This document shows, piece after piece, positions 17,220 through 26,800 of a stretch of 49,754 bases of DNA. This DNA comes from Massilia sp. Root335 (GTDB lineage Bacteria > Pseudomonadota > Gammaproteobacteria > Burkholderiales > Burkholderiaceae_D). The notes beneath the pieces are model-generated. The model was given only the letters and a program-made list of their open reading frames with translations. It had not been told where the DNA came from and searched no databases. The stretch's first letter is position 1, and the number at the start of each line of letters is the position of its first letter. The stretch is taken from the NCBI RefSeq assembly GCF_001425685.1, contig NZ_LMCY01000003.1:291294-341047 (forward strand), in the 5' to 3' direction. Position numbers and translations under genes: made by a program.

Positions 17220-17318
17220 GGTGGGCGTTTGAGGCCGGGGGCCTCAAACGAAACGTGCCCACGCGTGACGCCAACACGGCGCAAACGTCACGCGTGGGCG
17301 GAGGGCTGCCCACCCTAC
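17216..17318. repeat. Intergenic GTAGGGTGGGC palindromic repeat, copy 2 (long form)
   Basis: Ends are GTAGGGTGGGC and GCCCACCCTAC. Inside are two further perfect inverted repeats: GTTTGAGGCC / GGCCTCAAAC around GGG (17227-17249), and ACGCGTGACG / CGTCACGCGT. It fills the gap between the convergent GH36 and halogenase genes and supplies the GH36 stop codon, so it may act as a two-way transcript end. Confidence 0.8.
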
Positions 17319-17320
17319 GG

Positions 17321-18835
17321 CTATGGCCGGCGCGGCGCGGCGCAGTAGCGCGCGATGAAATCCGCGTGCGTCGGCATCGCGTCCGCCGCGCGCACCATCG
17401 CCTCGCGCTGGCGCGCCAGCATCGCGGCGCCGTCCACGCCGCGCAGGTCGGCCAGCGGATCGTGGCGCTGCGGCCAGTTGAGCTGCCCCACGTGCACCGC
17501 GAGCCAGCTGGCGTTCCCGAACAGCTCCGGACCCTCGCTCACCAGCCGGCCGTAGCGCCTGAAGTGCTCGATCTTGCGCGCCAGCGTGTCCGGGATGTCC
17601 ATCGCGGCGCAGGCGCGCCACAGCGGCGTGTCCGCGCGTTCCGTCAGCTTGTAGTGCAGGATCAGGAAATCGCGGATGCGCTCGTACTCGTTGACGCCGA
17701 TCCGGTTGTATTCGTCGATGACGAACGGGTCGAAGTCGCGGTCGGGGAACAGCGCGAGCAGGCGCGATATCCCCGATTGCACGAGGTGCAGGCTGGTCGA
17801 CTCCAGCGGTTCCATGAAGCCGCTCGCCAGGCCCAGCGCCACGACGTTGCGGTTCCAGAAGCGCTTGCGGCGTCCCGTCACGAAGCGCAGCGCGCGCGGT
17901 TCCGCGAGCGCCGGACCATCCAGGTTCGCGAGGAGCGTGGCCGCCGCCTCGTCGTCCGACAGGTATTTGCCGGCATAGACGTAGCCGTTGCCGACCCGGT
18001 GCTGCAACGGGATCTTCCATTGCCAGCCGGCCGCGCGCGCCGTCGAGCGCGTGTACGGCGCGGGGTCGCCATCCGGCGCGCTGGGCACGGCCATGGCGCG
18101 GTCGCACGGCAGAAAATCGCTCCAGTCCTCGTAGCCCGTGTGCAGGGCGCCTTCGATCAGCAGGCCGCGAAAGCCCGAGCAGTCGATGAACAGGTCGCCC
18201 GCGACGGCCCGGCCGTCCGCGAGCCGCACCGCCTCGACGAAGCCGTCGGCGCCGCGCAGGTCGACGCCGACGATCCTGCCTTCCAGCCGCCGCACACCGC
18301 GTCCTTGCGCGACCTCGCGCAGATAGGCCGCGTACAGGCCGGCGTCGAAGTGGTAGGCGTAGTCGAACGTGGACGCGATGTGGCGCGGGTCGCGCGACGG
18401 TTTGTCGAACCGTCCGCGGCTGGCCGCGGCCCACGCCATCGCATACTCGTCCAGCGCCGGCGCGCCGGGCGCCGTGCGGCCGCGCAGCCAGTACTGGTGC
18501 AGCGGCACGGCGTCGAACTGCATGCCGTGGGGGCCGAACGGGTGGAAGTAGCGCCGCCCCACCCTGGCCCAGTCGACGAATTCGATGCCCAGCTTGAACG
18601 TGCCCTGCGTGCGGCGCAGGAATTCCGCTTCGTCCAGGCCCAGCGTCTGGTTGAAGACCTTGATGGGCGGGATGGTCGCCTCGCCGACGCCCACGGTCCC
18701 GATCTCTTCCGACTCGATCAGCGTGACCGTGCAACCGTCGTTGACCACCGCCGACAGGGCGGCCGCCGCCATCCAGCCCGCCGAGCCGCCGCCGACGATG
18801 ACGATGCCGCGCAGCCTCCGGTCATTGACCGTCAT
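17321..18835 (-). CDS. Tryptophan halogenase-like flavin-dependent protein
   Basis: A 504-residue member of the flavin-dependent tryptophan halogenase family, which uses reduced FAD, oxygen and halide. Key elements are all present: FAD motif [14 protein letters not shown] (about 14-27), the halogenase signature WQWKIP (271-276), the lysine in GTFKLGIEF (Lys81, matching Lys79 of PrnA), and the glutamate in MEPLESTSL (Glu345, matching Glu346). It therefore looks catalytically competent. The start has an excellent AAGGAGG. It overlaps the end of the second GH36 gene by 14 bp, so the two are translationally coupled. Halogenases in TonB-receptor carbohydrate loci are known in Xanthomonas, Caulobacter and Brevundimonas groups, but their natural substrates mostly are not. 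A partner flavin reductase is not in the window. Confidence 0.9.
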   Translation of the reverse strand: MTVNDRRLRGIVIVGGGSAGWMAAAALSAVVNDGCTVTLIESEEIGTVGVGEATIPPIKVFNQTLGLDEAEFLRRTQGTFKLGIEFVDWARVGRRYFHPFGPHGMQFDAVPLHQYWLRGRTAPGAPALDEYAMAWAAASRGRFDKPSRDPRHIASTFDYAYHFDAGLYAAYLREVAQGRGVRRLEGRIVGVDLRGADGFVEAVRLADGRAVAGDLFIDCSGFRGLLIEGALHTGYEDWSDFLPCDRAMAVPSAPDGDPAPYTRSTARAAGWQWKIPLQHRVGNGYVYAGKYLSDDEAAATLLANLDGPALAEPRALRFVTGRRKRFWNRNVVALGLASGFMEPLESTSLHLVQSGISRLLALFPDRDFDPFVIDEYNRIGVNEYERIRDFLILHYKLTERADTPLWRACAAMDIPDTLARKIEHFRRYGRLVSEGPELFGNASWLAVHVGQLNWPQRHDPLADLRGVDGAAMLARQREAMVRAADAMPTHADFIARYCAAPRRP

Positions 18836-20996
18836 GGCGATCCTCCTTTTGCAGGCGCACGATCCACGCCGTTTCCGCCTGGCCGCGCGGCACGGGCAGG
18901 CCGGCGTGGGCGAGCCAGGCGCCGCTGAACGAGGCGCCGTCCGCGCCGCCGATCGCATCCAGCAGGGGCGCGCGGTGGCCCGTCTCCGGAACGCCGTCGG
19001 GCCGGATCTCCGTCACGCGGTACCGCGCGCCGGCGTCCAGCATGGCCAGGCGCAGCGGCGGCGTGTAGCGGTGCGTGCCCGGCTCGCGCCGGACCACGAA
19101 CAGCAGCAGGTCGCCGGCATCGCCATGCGCCTGCCACAGCAGGCCGTCCTGCCCCTCGCCCAGCCAGACGCGCCCCGTGTGCAGCCGGTCGCGCAGCCGC
19201 TTGTACAGCGCGATCCAGGCCGCCAGTTCGCCCTGCTCCGCCGCGCCCAGCGCGCGCACGTCGAGCTCCACGCCCAGGTGGCCCGGCAGGGCGACGGCCG
19301 CGCGGAAGGCCATCGCCTGGCTGCGGCCCGTCGTGTGCGCGGGCGCCGTCCCCACGTGCGCGCCCATAATCTCGGGCGGGAAGAATTGCAGGAAGCCGCG
19401 CTGGATGCTCGTCCTCGACACGGCATCGATGCAATCGCTCGTCCACACGCGGTGCGCGTGGCGCAGCACGGCGAAGTCGATGCGCCCGCCGCCGCCGGAA
19501 CAACTTTCGATTTCCACGTCCGGATGCGCGGCCCGCAGGCGCGCCAGCAGCGCGTAGAACGCCAGCACCTGCGCGCGGTAGCCCGGCCGGCCGTCGTGCA
19601 GTCCGGCCGTCGTGAGGTCGCGGTTGTGGTCCCACTTGATGTAGCGGATCGGGTGCGCGGCCAGCAGCCCCGATATCTTGTCGAACAGGTAGTCGGCCAC
19701 CTCGGGCCGGGCGATGTCCAGCACGAGCTGGTTGCGCGCCGTGAGCATCGGCCGGCCCGCGAGCTGCAGCGGCCAGTCGGGATGGGCGCGATGCAGGTCG
19801 CTGTCCGGGTTGATCATCTCCGGTTCGAACCACAGACCGAATTCCATGCCGAGCCGATTCACGTGCGCGACGAGATCGCCCAGGCCGTCGGGGAATTTGG
19901 TTTCGTCGGGCCACCAGTCGCCCAGGGCGGCACGATCGTGGTGGCGGCCGTGGAACCAGCCGTCGTCGAGCACGAAGCGTTCGATGCCGACCTGCGCCGC
20001 GGCGCTGGCCAGCGCCTTGACGGGTTCCGGATGCACGTCGAAATAAAAGCCTTCCCACGTGTTCAGGTGCACGGGACGGGGACGCATGCGGCCGCCCGGC
20101 CAGTCGAGGCGCGCGCGCAGCTCGGCGTGGAAGTTCGCGGCCAGGCCGTTCAAACCCGCGTTCGAAAACGAGGCCACGACCTCCGGCGTCTGCAGCGTGC
20201 GGCCCGGTTCCAGCCAGCCTTCGCCCGGCGCCAGCCATTCGCCCAGCTGCCACTGGTACTGGCCGTCGTGCAGCCATTCGATGGTCTGCTGGTGGTTGCC
20301 CGACCAGGCGAGATGGGCGCCGTAGACCGCGCCGCTGTCGGCCCCCGCGCCCGGCGCGCACACGACGGCGCCGGGAAAGCAGTCGTGCGACGTGCGGCCG
20401 CGCCGGTTCTCGCGCCGCCACAGGCTGCGCGACAGCGGGTCGACCTGCAGCATGAATTCGTGCAGGTGCTGGCCCGCGTACGACCGCACCGCCGCGCAAT
20501 CGCCGGGCAGCGGCAGGGTCAGCGCCGCCAGCCACTGCACGTCCAGCGGCGTCGTGCCGAGATTCGTCAGCGCCGTGCGCGCGACCAGCACGTCGCTGGC
20601 GGCATCCAGGCGCAGGGTGATGTCGGCGCGCAGCTGCGCCGCGTCGTCCGTCAGGCGCAGCACGACGGCGCGCCCAGGCTCGATCCACTCCACCGTGCAG
20701 GCCGTGAACGCCTGCGCGAACGCCGTGCCGGCGCGGTGCGCGAGCAGCGCGCTCTGCCCGAACCAGCCGACGCCGAACGTCGGCAGCACGGTCAACGGCT
20801 GGTCGAAGTCGAGCATGAAGCTGGGCAGCGGCCGGCCCGCGCGCAGCGGGGCGCCGGGGACGACATCGTCGGGCAGGCGCGGGCCCCAGTAGCGCCACAG
20901 CGGCGCTTCGTCCGCATGCAGTTCCAGCACGAGCGAGCTGTGGGTGCCGTGCAGGACGAGGTAATCGGCGGGTGAATCGGGTGTGTTCGCGTACAT
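18822..20996 (-). CDS. Alpha-galactosidase (GH36), no signal peptide
   Basis: A 724-residue GH36 enzyme. Nucleophile Asp456 lies in [12 protein letters not shown] and the acid/base in [11 protein letters not shown]; also [25 protein letters not shown] and the [11 protein letters not shown] glycine-rich segment. Unlike the GH36 at 14856 it has no export signal, so it should act in the cytoplasm. The two are not close copies. The start at 20996 ([12 protein letters not shown]) has a poor ribosome site. It lies 99 bp downstream of the TonB receptor gene on the same strand, separated by a palindromic repeat, and overlaps the halogenase gene. Roles could be hydrolysis of imported melibiose or raffinose. 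Confidence 0.92.
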   Translation of the reverse strand: MYANTPDSPADYLVLHGTHSSLVLELHADEAPLWRYWGPRLPDDVVPGAPLRAGRPLPSFMLDFDQPLTVLPTFGVGWFGQSALLAHRAGTAFAQAFTACTVEWIEPGRAVVLRLTDDAAQLRADITLRLDAASDVLVARTALTNLGTTPLDVQWLAALTLPLPGDCAAVRSYAGQHLHEFMLQVDPLSRSLWRRENRRGRTSHDCFPGAVVCAPGAGADSGAVYGAHLAWSGNHQQTIEWLHDGQYQWQLGEWLAPGEGWLEPGRTLQTPEVVASFSNAGLNGLAANFHAELRARLDWPGGRMRPRPVHLNTWEGFYFDVHPEPVKALASAAAQVGIERFVLDDGWFHGRHHDRAALGDWWPDETKFPDGLGDLVAHVNRLGMEFGLWFEPEMINPDSDLHRAHPDWPLQLAGRPMLTARNQLVLDIARPEVADYLFDKISGLLAAHPIRYIKWDHNRDLTTAGLHDGRPGYRAQVLAFYALLARLRAAHPDVEIESCSGGGGRIDFAVLRHAHRVWTSDCIDAVSRTSIQRGFLQFFPPEIMGAHVGTAPAHTTGRSQAMAFRAAVALPGHLGVELDVRALGAAEQGELAAWIALYKRLRDRLHTGRVWLGEGQDGLLWQAHGDAGDLLLFVVRREPGTHRYTPPLRLAMLDAGARYRVTEIRPDGVPETGHRAPLLDAIGGADGASFSGAWLAHAGLPVPRGQAETAWIVRLQKEDRHDGQ

Positions 20997-21059
20997 GTTC
21001 GACCAGTCCGGAAATGGAAATGCCGCCCGCTGTCCGGGCTGTGGATGCCGCCTGTCCCC

Positions 21060-21089
21060 GTAGGGTGGGCACCACCGTGCCCACCCTAC
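21060..21089. repeat. Intergenic GTAGGGTGGGC palindromic repeat, copy 3 (short form)
   Basis: Perfect 13-bp stem GTAGGGTGGGCAC / GTGCCCACCCTAC with the loop CACC, seven bases after the TonB receptor stop. It would form a very stable RNA hairpin between the receptor and GH36 reading frames, and could lower downstream expression or protect the 3' end of the receptor message. Confidence 0.8.
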
Positions 21090-21095
21090 CAACGT

Positions 21096-23672
21096 TCAGA
21101 AAGCGTAGCGTATCGACACGCTGGCCGTGCGTCCCGCTTCCGGACGCGACGACACGACGCCCTGCGCGCCGATCGCGGCGCCCAGCGCACGGATCTGCGC
21201 GAGCGAACCCTGGTCGACGCCGCCCGAGAATGCGACCTTGTTGAACAGGTTGTTCACGTTCAGGCTCACCGTCGTATTCGGCGCCACGTTGTAGTTGGCG
21301 AACGCGTTGACGAGGCTGCGGCCTTCCACTTGCAGCGTGTCCGCGTCGTCCGACCACACCTTGGTCTGGCCGACGACCGTGAAGCCGACCTGCGCGACGC
21401 CGAAATCGTAGCGCGGCGAGATCGAGAACAGCCAGTGCGGCGTGCCGTGCGGCGTGTTGCCGACGGTGCTGTTGCCGGTCGCCTGGCCGACCAGGTCGGA
21501 CGTGATCTTGAGGTCCGTGTACGTGGCGTTGGCGTTCAGCGCGAACCCGCCGATGCGCAGCACCGATTCCAGTTCGACGCCATTCGAGCGGTAGCCCGTC
21601 TGGTTCAGTTTCGGGCCGATGGTGCGGGTCTGGTCGTAATCGAATTCGCTGACCGTCGTGTGGTACAAGGTCGAGAACAGGCCGAACGAACCCCAGTCGC
21701 GGTGGCCGCGGTATTTCAGGCCGATCTCCATCTGCTTGACCTGGGCGACGGCCGCGGCATCCGCGCCGGCCGCCAGCGCGCCCGTGTTCGGGTCGATGTT
21801 ACTCGAGAACAGCAGGCGGTCGGCGATGGCGCGGCCGCCGCGGCTGACGCGGGCGAACGAGCTGACGTCCTTGTCGAACTGGTAGTTGGCGCCCAGCGAG
21901 TACGAGTTGTAGCCGACCTTGTAGTTGATCGGGTGCGGATGCGCGGTGTCGATCACGTACACGTTGCGCTCGGCGCCCGTGATGGCGCCGTTGCCGTCCA
22001 CGTCGACGCCGCCCGCCACCTGCATCGGTCCCGTGTAGCTGCCGCTCGCCTTCACGCTGTCGCGGCGCACGCTGGCGTCGACGTCGAGCGGGCCGTTGGC
22101 ATAGGTCAGGCCCAGGTAAGGCGCGTCCGTCATGTAGTGGGCGTCGTAGTTGCGCGCGCAGCAGCCGCCCCACTGGTCGTTGTAGCCGGTCAGGCCCATC
22201 GTCGTCAGCGCCGCGCCGCCGGCATCGCGGATGTCGATCAGCGCGCCGTCGCGGCCCACTTCCATCAGGCGGCCGCTGATCGACCACTGCTCGACGATGT
22301 TCTGGCTCGCGTGGTAATAGCCCGCCTTGCCGCCCACGGTGGCGCCGCCCACTTTCCAGTTGCGGCCGACGGAGAGATCGTTCGCGTAGTGGCCGATGTC
22401 CGGCGTGTGCACGTCGATGGCGGCGCCGTTCGAGATATAGCCGGTGGCGAGGTTCGCCTGCGTCACCGCCTGGCCGGCCTTCGCGCCGTTCGCGTAGACG
22501 GCCGTGGCGCCCGTGCCGAAACCGGCCAGGGTGCCGGCCAGCGTGTCGAGGCCCCAGAACTGGCTCTGGAACGCGCCGCTCTGCGACGTGTAGCGGAACT
22601 TGTCGTCGACCGTGTAGCCGCCGTCGAACTGGTTGTGGAACTCGAAGCCGATCGCGTTGGACTTGACCGAGATGCCCTTCGTCAGGTCGGCCACGCCTGC
22701 CGCCGTGCCGGCCGGACCGACTTTCGGCGCGCTCGTGTTGTAGATCGAGTTTTGCGAATCGCGCAGCACGTCGACGCCGGGGATCGTGGAAAAGCCCGAC
22801 AGCGTGTTGCCGCTGATGTCGGCGCGGGCCGGCATGCTCGTATAGGTCGGCGCGTGGTCGTCCAGGGCCTTGAAGTTGACGCGGAACCAGCCCTTGTCGT
22901 TATTGAAGGTCTTGGTGATGTTGCCCTTGATCTGGTAGCCGCGCTCCGTGTTGTACGAGCTGGCGCGCGGGCCTTCGCCGTCGCGGTAGAAGCCGCCGAT
23001 GTGGAAGCGCAGGTCCGGGCGGATATGGCCGCCGTATTCGAGGTCGGTGCGGTTTTCCGCGTAGTTCAGGCCATGCGACAGGGCGACGGTGCCGCCGTCT
23101 TCGTCGCCCGTCTTGCTGATGAAGTTGATGATGGCGCCCGGCGCGTGCGATGCGAACGTGGACGCGGAGCCGCCGCGCACCGTCTCGACGTGATCGACGT
23201 TGGCGTCGTAGCGCAGCCAGTAGTCGTTGTTGGCGAAGTTCATGTCGCCGAATTCGACCACCGGCAGGCCGTCTTCCTGCAGCTGCACGTACTTCGAACC
23301 GCCGGACGCGATCGGCAGGCCGCGCACCGTGATGTTGGAGTTGCCGCCCGGGCCGGCCGAGCTTTCGGCGCGGATGCCGGGGATCAGGTGCAGCACCTCG
23401 GCTTCGGAACGCGGCGCGAAGTCGGCGATCTGCTGCGCGTCGACGTCGGTGACGGATATCGAACTGCGCATCTTGCTCTTGCCACCGGAGACGCCGGTGA
23501 CCACCACCGTGTTCAGGCCCAGCGCGTCGCCCTGCTTTGCCGCCGGCGCGCTGGCCGGCACCGCTGCCGCTTCCTGTGCCTGCGCCACCGGGGCCGTCAG
23601 TGCCGCCACGGCGGACGCGGCGAAGATGGATTGGACGGCGGCGCACAGCGCACGCTTGTTGTAGTGCTTCAT
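21096..23672 (-). CDS. TonB-dependent receptor, probable sucrose/oligosaccharide uptake
   Basis: An 858-residue outer-membrane TonB-dependent receptor. It has a signal peptide ending VAQAQE, the plug domain (VVVTGVSGG, then EVLHLIPGIRAESSAGPGG and VETVRGGSASTFASHAPGA), and a 22-strand barrel ending in VSIRYAF with the C-terminal Phe needed for insertion. AAGGAGA precedes the ATG. The promoter region carries an operator identical to that of the amylosucrase operon. By position it corresponds to SuxA of the Xanthomonas sux locus (LacI regulator, receptor, amylosucrase, transporter). The downstream GH36 and halogenase genes are probably co-transcribed. The substrate is inferred from context only. 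Confidence 0.93.
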   Translation of the reverse strand: MKHYNKRALCAAVQSIFAASAVAALTAPVAQAQEAAAVPASAPAAKQGDALGLNTVVVTGVSGGKSKMRSSISVTDVDAQQIADFAPRSEAEVLHLIPGIRAESSAGPGGNSNITVRGLPIASGGSKYVQLQEDGLPVVEFGDMNFANNDYWLRYDANVDHVETVRGGSASTFASHAPGAIINFISKTGDEDGGTVALSHGLNYAENRTDLEYGGHIRPDLRFHIGGFYRDGEGPRASSYNTERGYQIKGNITKTFNNDKGWFRVNFKALDDHAPTYTSMPARADISGNTLSGFSTIPGVDVLRDSQNSIYNTSAPKVGPAGTAAGVADLTKGISVKSNAIGFEFHNQFDGGYTVDDKFRYTSQSGAFQSQFWGLDTLAGTLAGFGTGATAVYANGAKAGQAVTQANLATGYISNGAAIDVHTPDIGHYANDLSVGRNWKVGGATVGGKAGYYHASQNIVEQWSISGRLMEVGRDGALIDIRDAGGAALTTMGLTGYNDQWGGCCARNYDAHYMTDAPYLGLTYANGPLDVDASVRRDSVKASGSYTGPMQVAGGVDVDGNGAITGAERNVYVIDTAHPHPINYKVGYNSYSLGANYQFDKDVSSFARVSRGGRAIADRLLFSSNIDPNTGALAAGADAAAVAQVKQMEIGLKYRGHRDWGSFGLFSTLYHTTVSEFDYDQTRTIGPKLNQTGYRSNGVELESVLRIGGFALNANATYTDLKITSDLVGQATGNSTVGNTPHGTPHWLFSISPRYDFGVAQVGFTVVGQTKVWSDDADTLQVEGRSLVNAFANYNVAPNTTVSLNVNNLFNKVAFSGGVDQGSLAQIRALGAAIGAQGVVSSRPEAGRTASVSIRYAF

Positions 23673-23754
23673 GAGGTCTCCTTCGTTCTCTTATTCGGAT
23701 GTGAACGCCTGCGATGCTTCAGCGCTAAAACCATGGTAATCAAGACCGCAAGCA

Positions 23755-23772
23755 ATTGCAATCGATTGTAAT
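23755..23772. promoter_or_regulatory. LacI-type operator O3 before the TonB receptor gene
   Basis: ATTGCAATCGATTGTAAT, exactly the same 18 bases as O2 at 12000-12017, lying 83 bp upstream of the receptor ATG on the minus-strand side of the divergent interval. Confidence 0.8.
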
Positions 23773-23943
23773 AAAACTTTTTTAGCGACCCATCGCGGGG
23801 AAAATGTTTTCGTTGAGGCAAACGCCAGCTCTGCAATATAGAGAGGCCATCCAATGATAGCGGCACCATCGTGCGGCGCGACCCGCTGCGGTTGCGACAA
23901 AATTACAACAACGTGCCGCATGCGCTCGCGACCATGGGAAACG

Positions 23944-23961
23944 ATTGCAAACGTTTGCAAT
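23944..23961. promoter_or_regulatory. LacI-type operator O4 before the GH32 gene
   Basis: ATTGCAAACGTTTGCAAT, a perfect 18-bp palindrome centred on CG, 53 bp before the GH32 ATG. It is the most symmetric of the four copies and is probably the strongest site. Confidence 0.82.
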
Positions 23962-24013
23962 CGACGCTATCCTGATCGATATAAAAAAGCGCGACACGCC
24001 AAGGAGACACCCC

Positions 24014-25441
24014 ATGCACGACACCACGCCGGCCTTTCGCCCCGGCTACCATTTCACGCCCCGGCGCAACTGGATCAACGATCCGAACGGCCTGCTCTGG
24101 TTCGACGGCGAATACCACCTGTTCTACCAGTACAACCCGAACGGCGACGTCTGGGGCGACATCGGCTGGGGCCATGCCGTCAGCACCGACCTGCAGCACT
24201 GGGACGAGCTCCCCATCGCGCTGCATGCGGACGAGCACACGCTGATCTTTTCCGGCAGCGCGGTGGTCGACACGCACAACACGAGCGGCTTCGCCGGCCC
24301 GGGCGAGACGGCCCTCGTCGCGATCTACACGGCCGCCCGGCGCAACCCCGGCGGCCTGCAGAACCAGCACCTCGCGTACAGCACGGACCGCGGCCGCACG
24401 TGGACGAAGTACGCGCGCAATCCCGTGCTCGATCTGGGCATGGCCGAATTCCGCGACCCGAAAGTCCAGTGGTACGCGCCAGGCGGGTTCTGGCTGATGG
24501 CGGTGGTGCTGCCCGAGCTGCACCGCGTCGCGTTCTACGCGTCCGCCGACCTCAAGTCGTGGCGCCACCTGAGCGACTTCGGTCCCGCCGGCGAAGTCAA
24601 GGGCATCTGGGAATGCCCGGACCTGTTCCCGGTAGAATGGGAAGGCGGCACGGCCTGGGTGCTGAAGGTCGACGTGTTCGACGGCCACGTGAGCGGCAGC
24701 ACGGGCGGCCAGTACTTCGTCGGCCGGTTCGACGGCGAGCGCTTCACGCCGCGCCCCGGCCAGCCGGCGCGCTGGAGCGATTTCGGCGCCGACTTTTACG
24801 CGGCGCTGTCGTGGAACGGCCTGCCCGATCACGCGGCGGGCCCTGTCTGGATCGGATGGATGAACAATCACCGCTATGCGCAAACGACGCCCACGCAGCC
24901 GTGGCGCGGCGCGCTGTCGCAGCCGCGCCGGCTGTCGCTGCGCGAGGATGCGCGCGGCCTGCTGCTCGTGCAGGAACCCGTGGCGCAGCTGGCCGCGCGG
25001 CGCGCGGGCCACATCCGCCACGCCGGCATGCGGCTCGACAACGGCGCGCACGCGTGGCCGCTCACGGGCATGCAGTGCGAAATCGACGCCCGCTTCGCCC
25101 TGCGCGACGCCCGTGAATTCGGCCTGCGGCTGGGCGACGCCGACGGCGACCACACGCTGATCGGCTACGAGGCCGGCACCGTGTTCGTCGACCGCTCGCG
25201 TTCCGGACTCATGACGGAGCACCCGGATTTCCCGGGCCGCCGCCGGGCCCCGGCCGGGCCGTCGTCCGAACTGCGCCTGCGCATCCTCGTCGACAACTGT
25301 TCGGTGGAGGTGTTCGTGAACGACGGCGCGGCCGTCATCACGGAACTCGTCTTCCCGGCCACGCCCGCCGCCGCGCTGGCGCTGTACGCCGCCGACGGCG
25401 GCGTCGACCTCCTGTCCCTCGATCTCTGGCAGCTCGCATGA
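24014..25441 (+). CDS. GH32 beta-fructosidase (sucrose/fructan hydrolase)
   Basis: A 475-residue GH32 enzyme that hydrolyses beta-fructosides such as sucrose or short fructans. Nucleophile Asp23 lies in NWINDPNG, the transition-state Asp148 in FRDPKV, and acid/base Glu200 in WECPDLF; a C-terminal beta-sandwich follows, with the CSVEVFVNDG motif. There is no signal peptide, so it is cytoplasmic and acts on imported sugar. The start at 24014 has AAGGAGA upstream. The stop overlaps the transporter start (ATGA, 25438-25441), so they are translationally coupled. Amylosucrase in the same regulon also consumes sucrose, so the cell has both a hydrolytic and a glucan-forming route. Confidence 0.94.
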   Translation: MHDTTPAFRPGYHFTPRRNWINDPNGLLWFDGEYHLFYQYNPNGDVWGDIGWGHAVSTDLQHWDELPIALHADEHTLIFSGSAVVDTHNTSGFAGPGETALVAIYTAARRNPGGLQNQHLAYSTDRGRTWTKYARNPVLDLGMAEFRDPKVQWYAPGGFWLMAVVLPELHRVAFYASADLKSWRHLSDFGPAGEVKGIWECPDLFPVEWEGGTAWVLKVDVFDGHVSGSTGGQYFVGRFDGERFTPRPGQPARWSDFGADFYAALSWNGLPDHAAGPVWIGWMNNHRYAQTTPTQPWRGALSQPRRLSLREDARGLLLVQEPVAQLAARRAGHIRHAGMRLDNGAHAWPLTGMQCEIDARFALRDAREFGLRLGDADGDHTLIGYEAGTVFVDRSRSGLMTEHPDFPGRRRAPAGPSSELRLRILVDNCSVEVFVNDGAAVITELVFPATPAAALALYAADGGVDLLSLDLWQLA

Positions 25442-26793
25442 ACATCCCCTACACCAAACCGCGCCTCACCCTGCGCCAGATCCTCGAAATGAACCTGGGC
25501 TTCTTCGGCCTGCAATTCAGCTTCGGCCTCCAGCAAAGCAACGTCAGCGCGATCTACAGCTACCTCGGCGCCGACGAAGCCAGCATGCCGCTGCTGTGGC
25601 TCGCCGGACCGATCACGGGCCTGCTCGTGCAGCCGCTGATCGGCGCCATGAGCGACCGCACGCATTCGCGCCTGGGCCGGCGCACGCCCTACTTCCTCAT
25701 CGGCGCGATCATCTGCAGCCTGGGCCTGCTGTTGATGCCGTACAGCCCGACCCTGTGGGCCGCTGCGGCGCTGCTGTGGATGCTCGACGCCGGCAACAAC
25801 GTCACGATGGAGCCGTACCGCGCCTACGTCAGCGACCGCCTCGACAGCCGCCAGCACTCGCTCGGCTTCCTCACGCAGAGCGCGTTCACGGGCCTGGCGC
25901 AGATGCTGTCCTATCTCACGCCGTCGATCATGGTGTACTTCGGGATGAGCCAGTACGCGGTCGACGGCAACCACATCCCCGTCATCACGCGCATCACGTT
26001 CCTGATCGGCGCCGTGCTGTCGCTGACGACCATCGCGTGGTCGATCCTGCGCGTACCGGAACTGCCGCTGACGACGGAGCAGCGCGCGGAGCTCGAGGCG
26101 AAGCCGATGTCGCTGCGCGCCAGCCTGCGCGAGGTGTGGGACGCCATCGTCGAGATGCCGCGCGCGATGCGCCAGCTCGCGCTGATGAAGCTCCTGCAGT
26201 GGTATGGCATGGCCTGCTACTGGCAATTCCTCACCCTGATGATCGGCCGCACCCTGTTCCACACGGCGAACCCGAACTCGGACGGCTTCCGCGACGCGGT
26301 CCTCGTCAACGGCCAGATCGGCGGCTTCTCGAACACGGTCGCCTTCCTCGGCGCGTTCGCCATGATCCCGCTGACCCGGCGCGTCGGCCCGAAGATCGTG
26401 CACTGCGTGTGCCTGTGCGCGGCCGGCGCGGCGATGCTGGCGCTGCCCGCCATCACGACGAAGGCCATGCTGTTCCTGCCGATGATCGGCGTGGGGCTGG
26501 GTTGGGCCAGCATCATGGGCAATCCGTACGTGATGCTGGCGGGTTCGATTCCGCCGGAGCGCACCGGCGTCTACATGGGGATCTTCAATATGTTCATCGT
26601 GATCCCGATGCTGATCCAGGGCGTGACGCTGCCCTTCATCTATCACGGCTGGCTGAAAGGCGATCCGGGCCACGTCGTGGCGCTGGCCGGCGTGCTGCTG
26701 CTCGGCGCGGCCGTGGCGACGCTGTTCGTGGGCGTGCCGGCCAAGGCGCCGGCATCGAGCGCCGGCGCGCTGGCCGGCGACGAGGTGTCCTGA
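25438..26793 (+). CDS. GPH/MFS-type sugar transporter, probable sucrose importer
   Basis: A 451-residue inner-membrane carrier with about 12 helices, related to GPH and SUT/SLC45 sucrose carriers. The loop after helix 2-3 reads [19 protein letters not shown], the conserved RxGRR-type motif of these carriers. It overlaps the GH32 gene by 4 bp and ends 7 bp before the convergent LacI gene. Position and family match SuxC of the Xanthomonas sucrose locus. It would take up sucrose by proton symport from the periplasm. Confidence 0.9.
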   Translation: MNIPYTKPRLTLRQILEMNLGFFGLQFSFGLQQSNVSAIYSYLGADEASMPLLWLAGPITGLLVQPLIGAMSDRTHSRLGRRTPYFLIGAIICSLGLLLMPYSPTLWAAAALLWMLDAGNNVTMEPYRAYVSDRLDSRQHSLGFLTQSAFTGLAQMLSYLTPSIMVYFGMSQYAVDGNHIPVITRITFLIGAVLSLTTIAWSILRVPELPLTTEQRAELEAKPMSLRASLREVWDAIVEMPRAMRQLALMKLLQWYGMACYWQFLTLMIGRTLFHTANPNSDGFRDAVLVNGQIGGFSNTVAFLGAFAMIPLTRRVGPKIVHCVCLCAAGAAMLALPAITTKAMLFLPMIGVGLGWASIMGNPYVMLAGSIPPERTGVYMGIFNMFIVIPMLIQGVTLPFIYHGWLKGDPGHVVALAGVLLLGAAVATLFVGVPAKAPASSAGALAGDEVS

Positions 26794-26800
26794 CGGGCGT

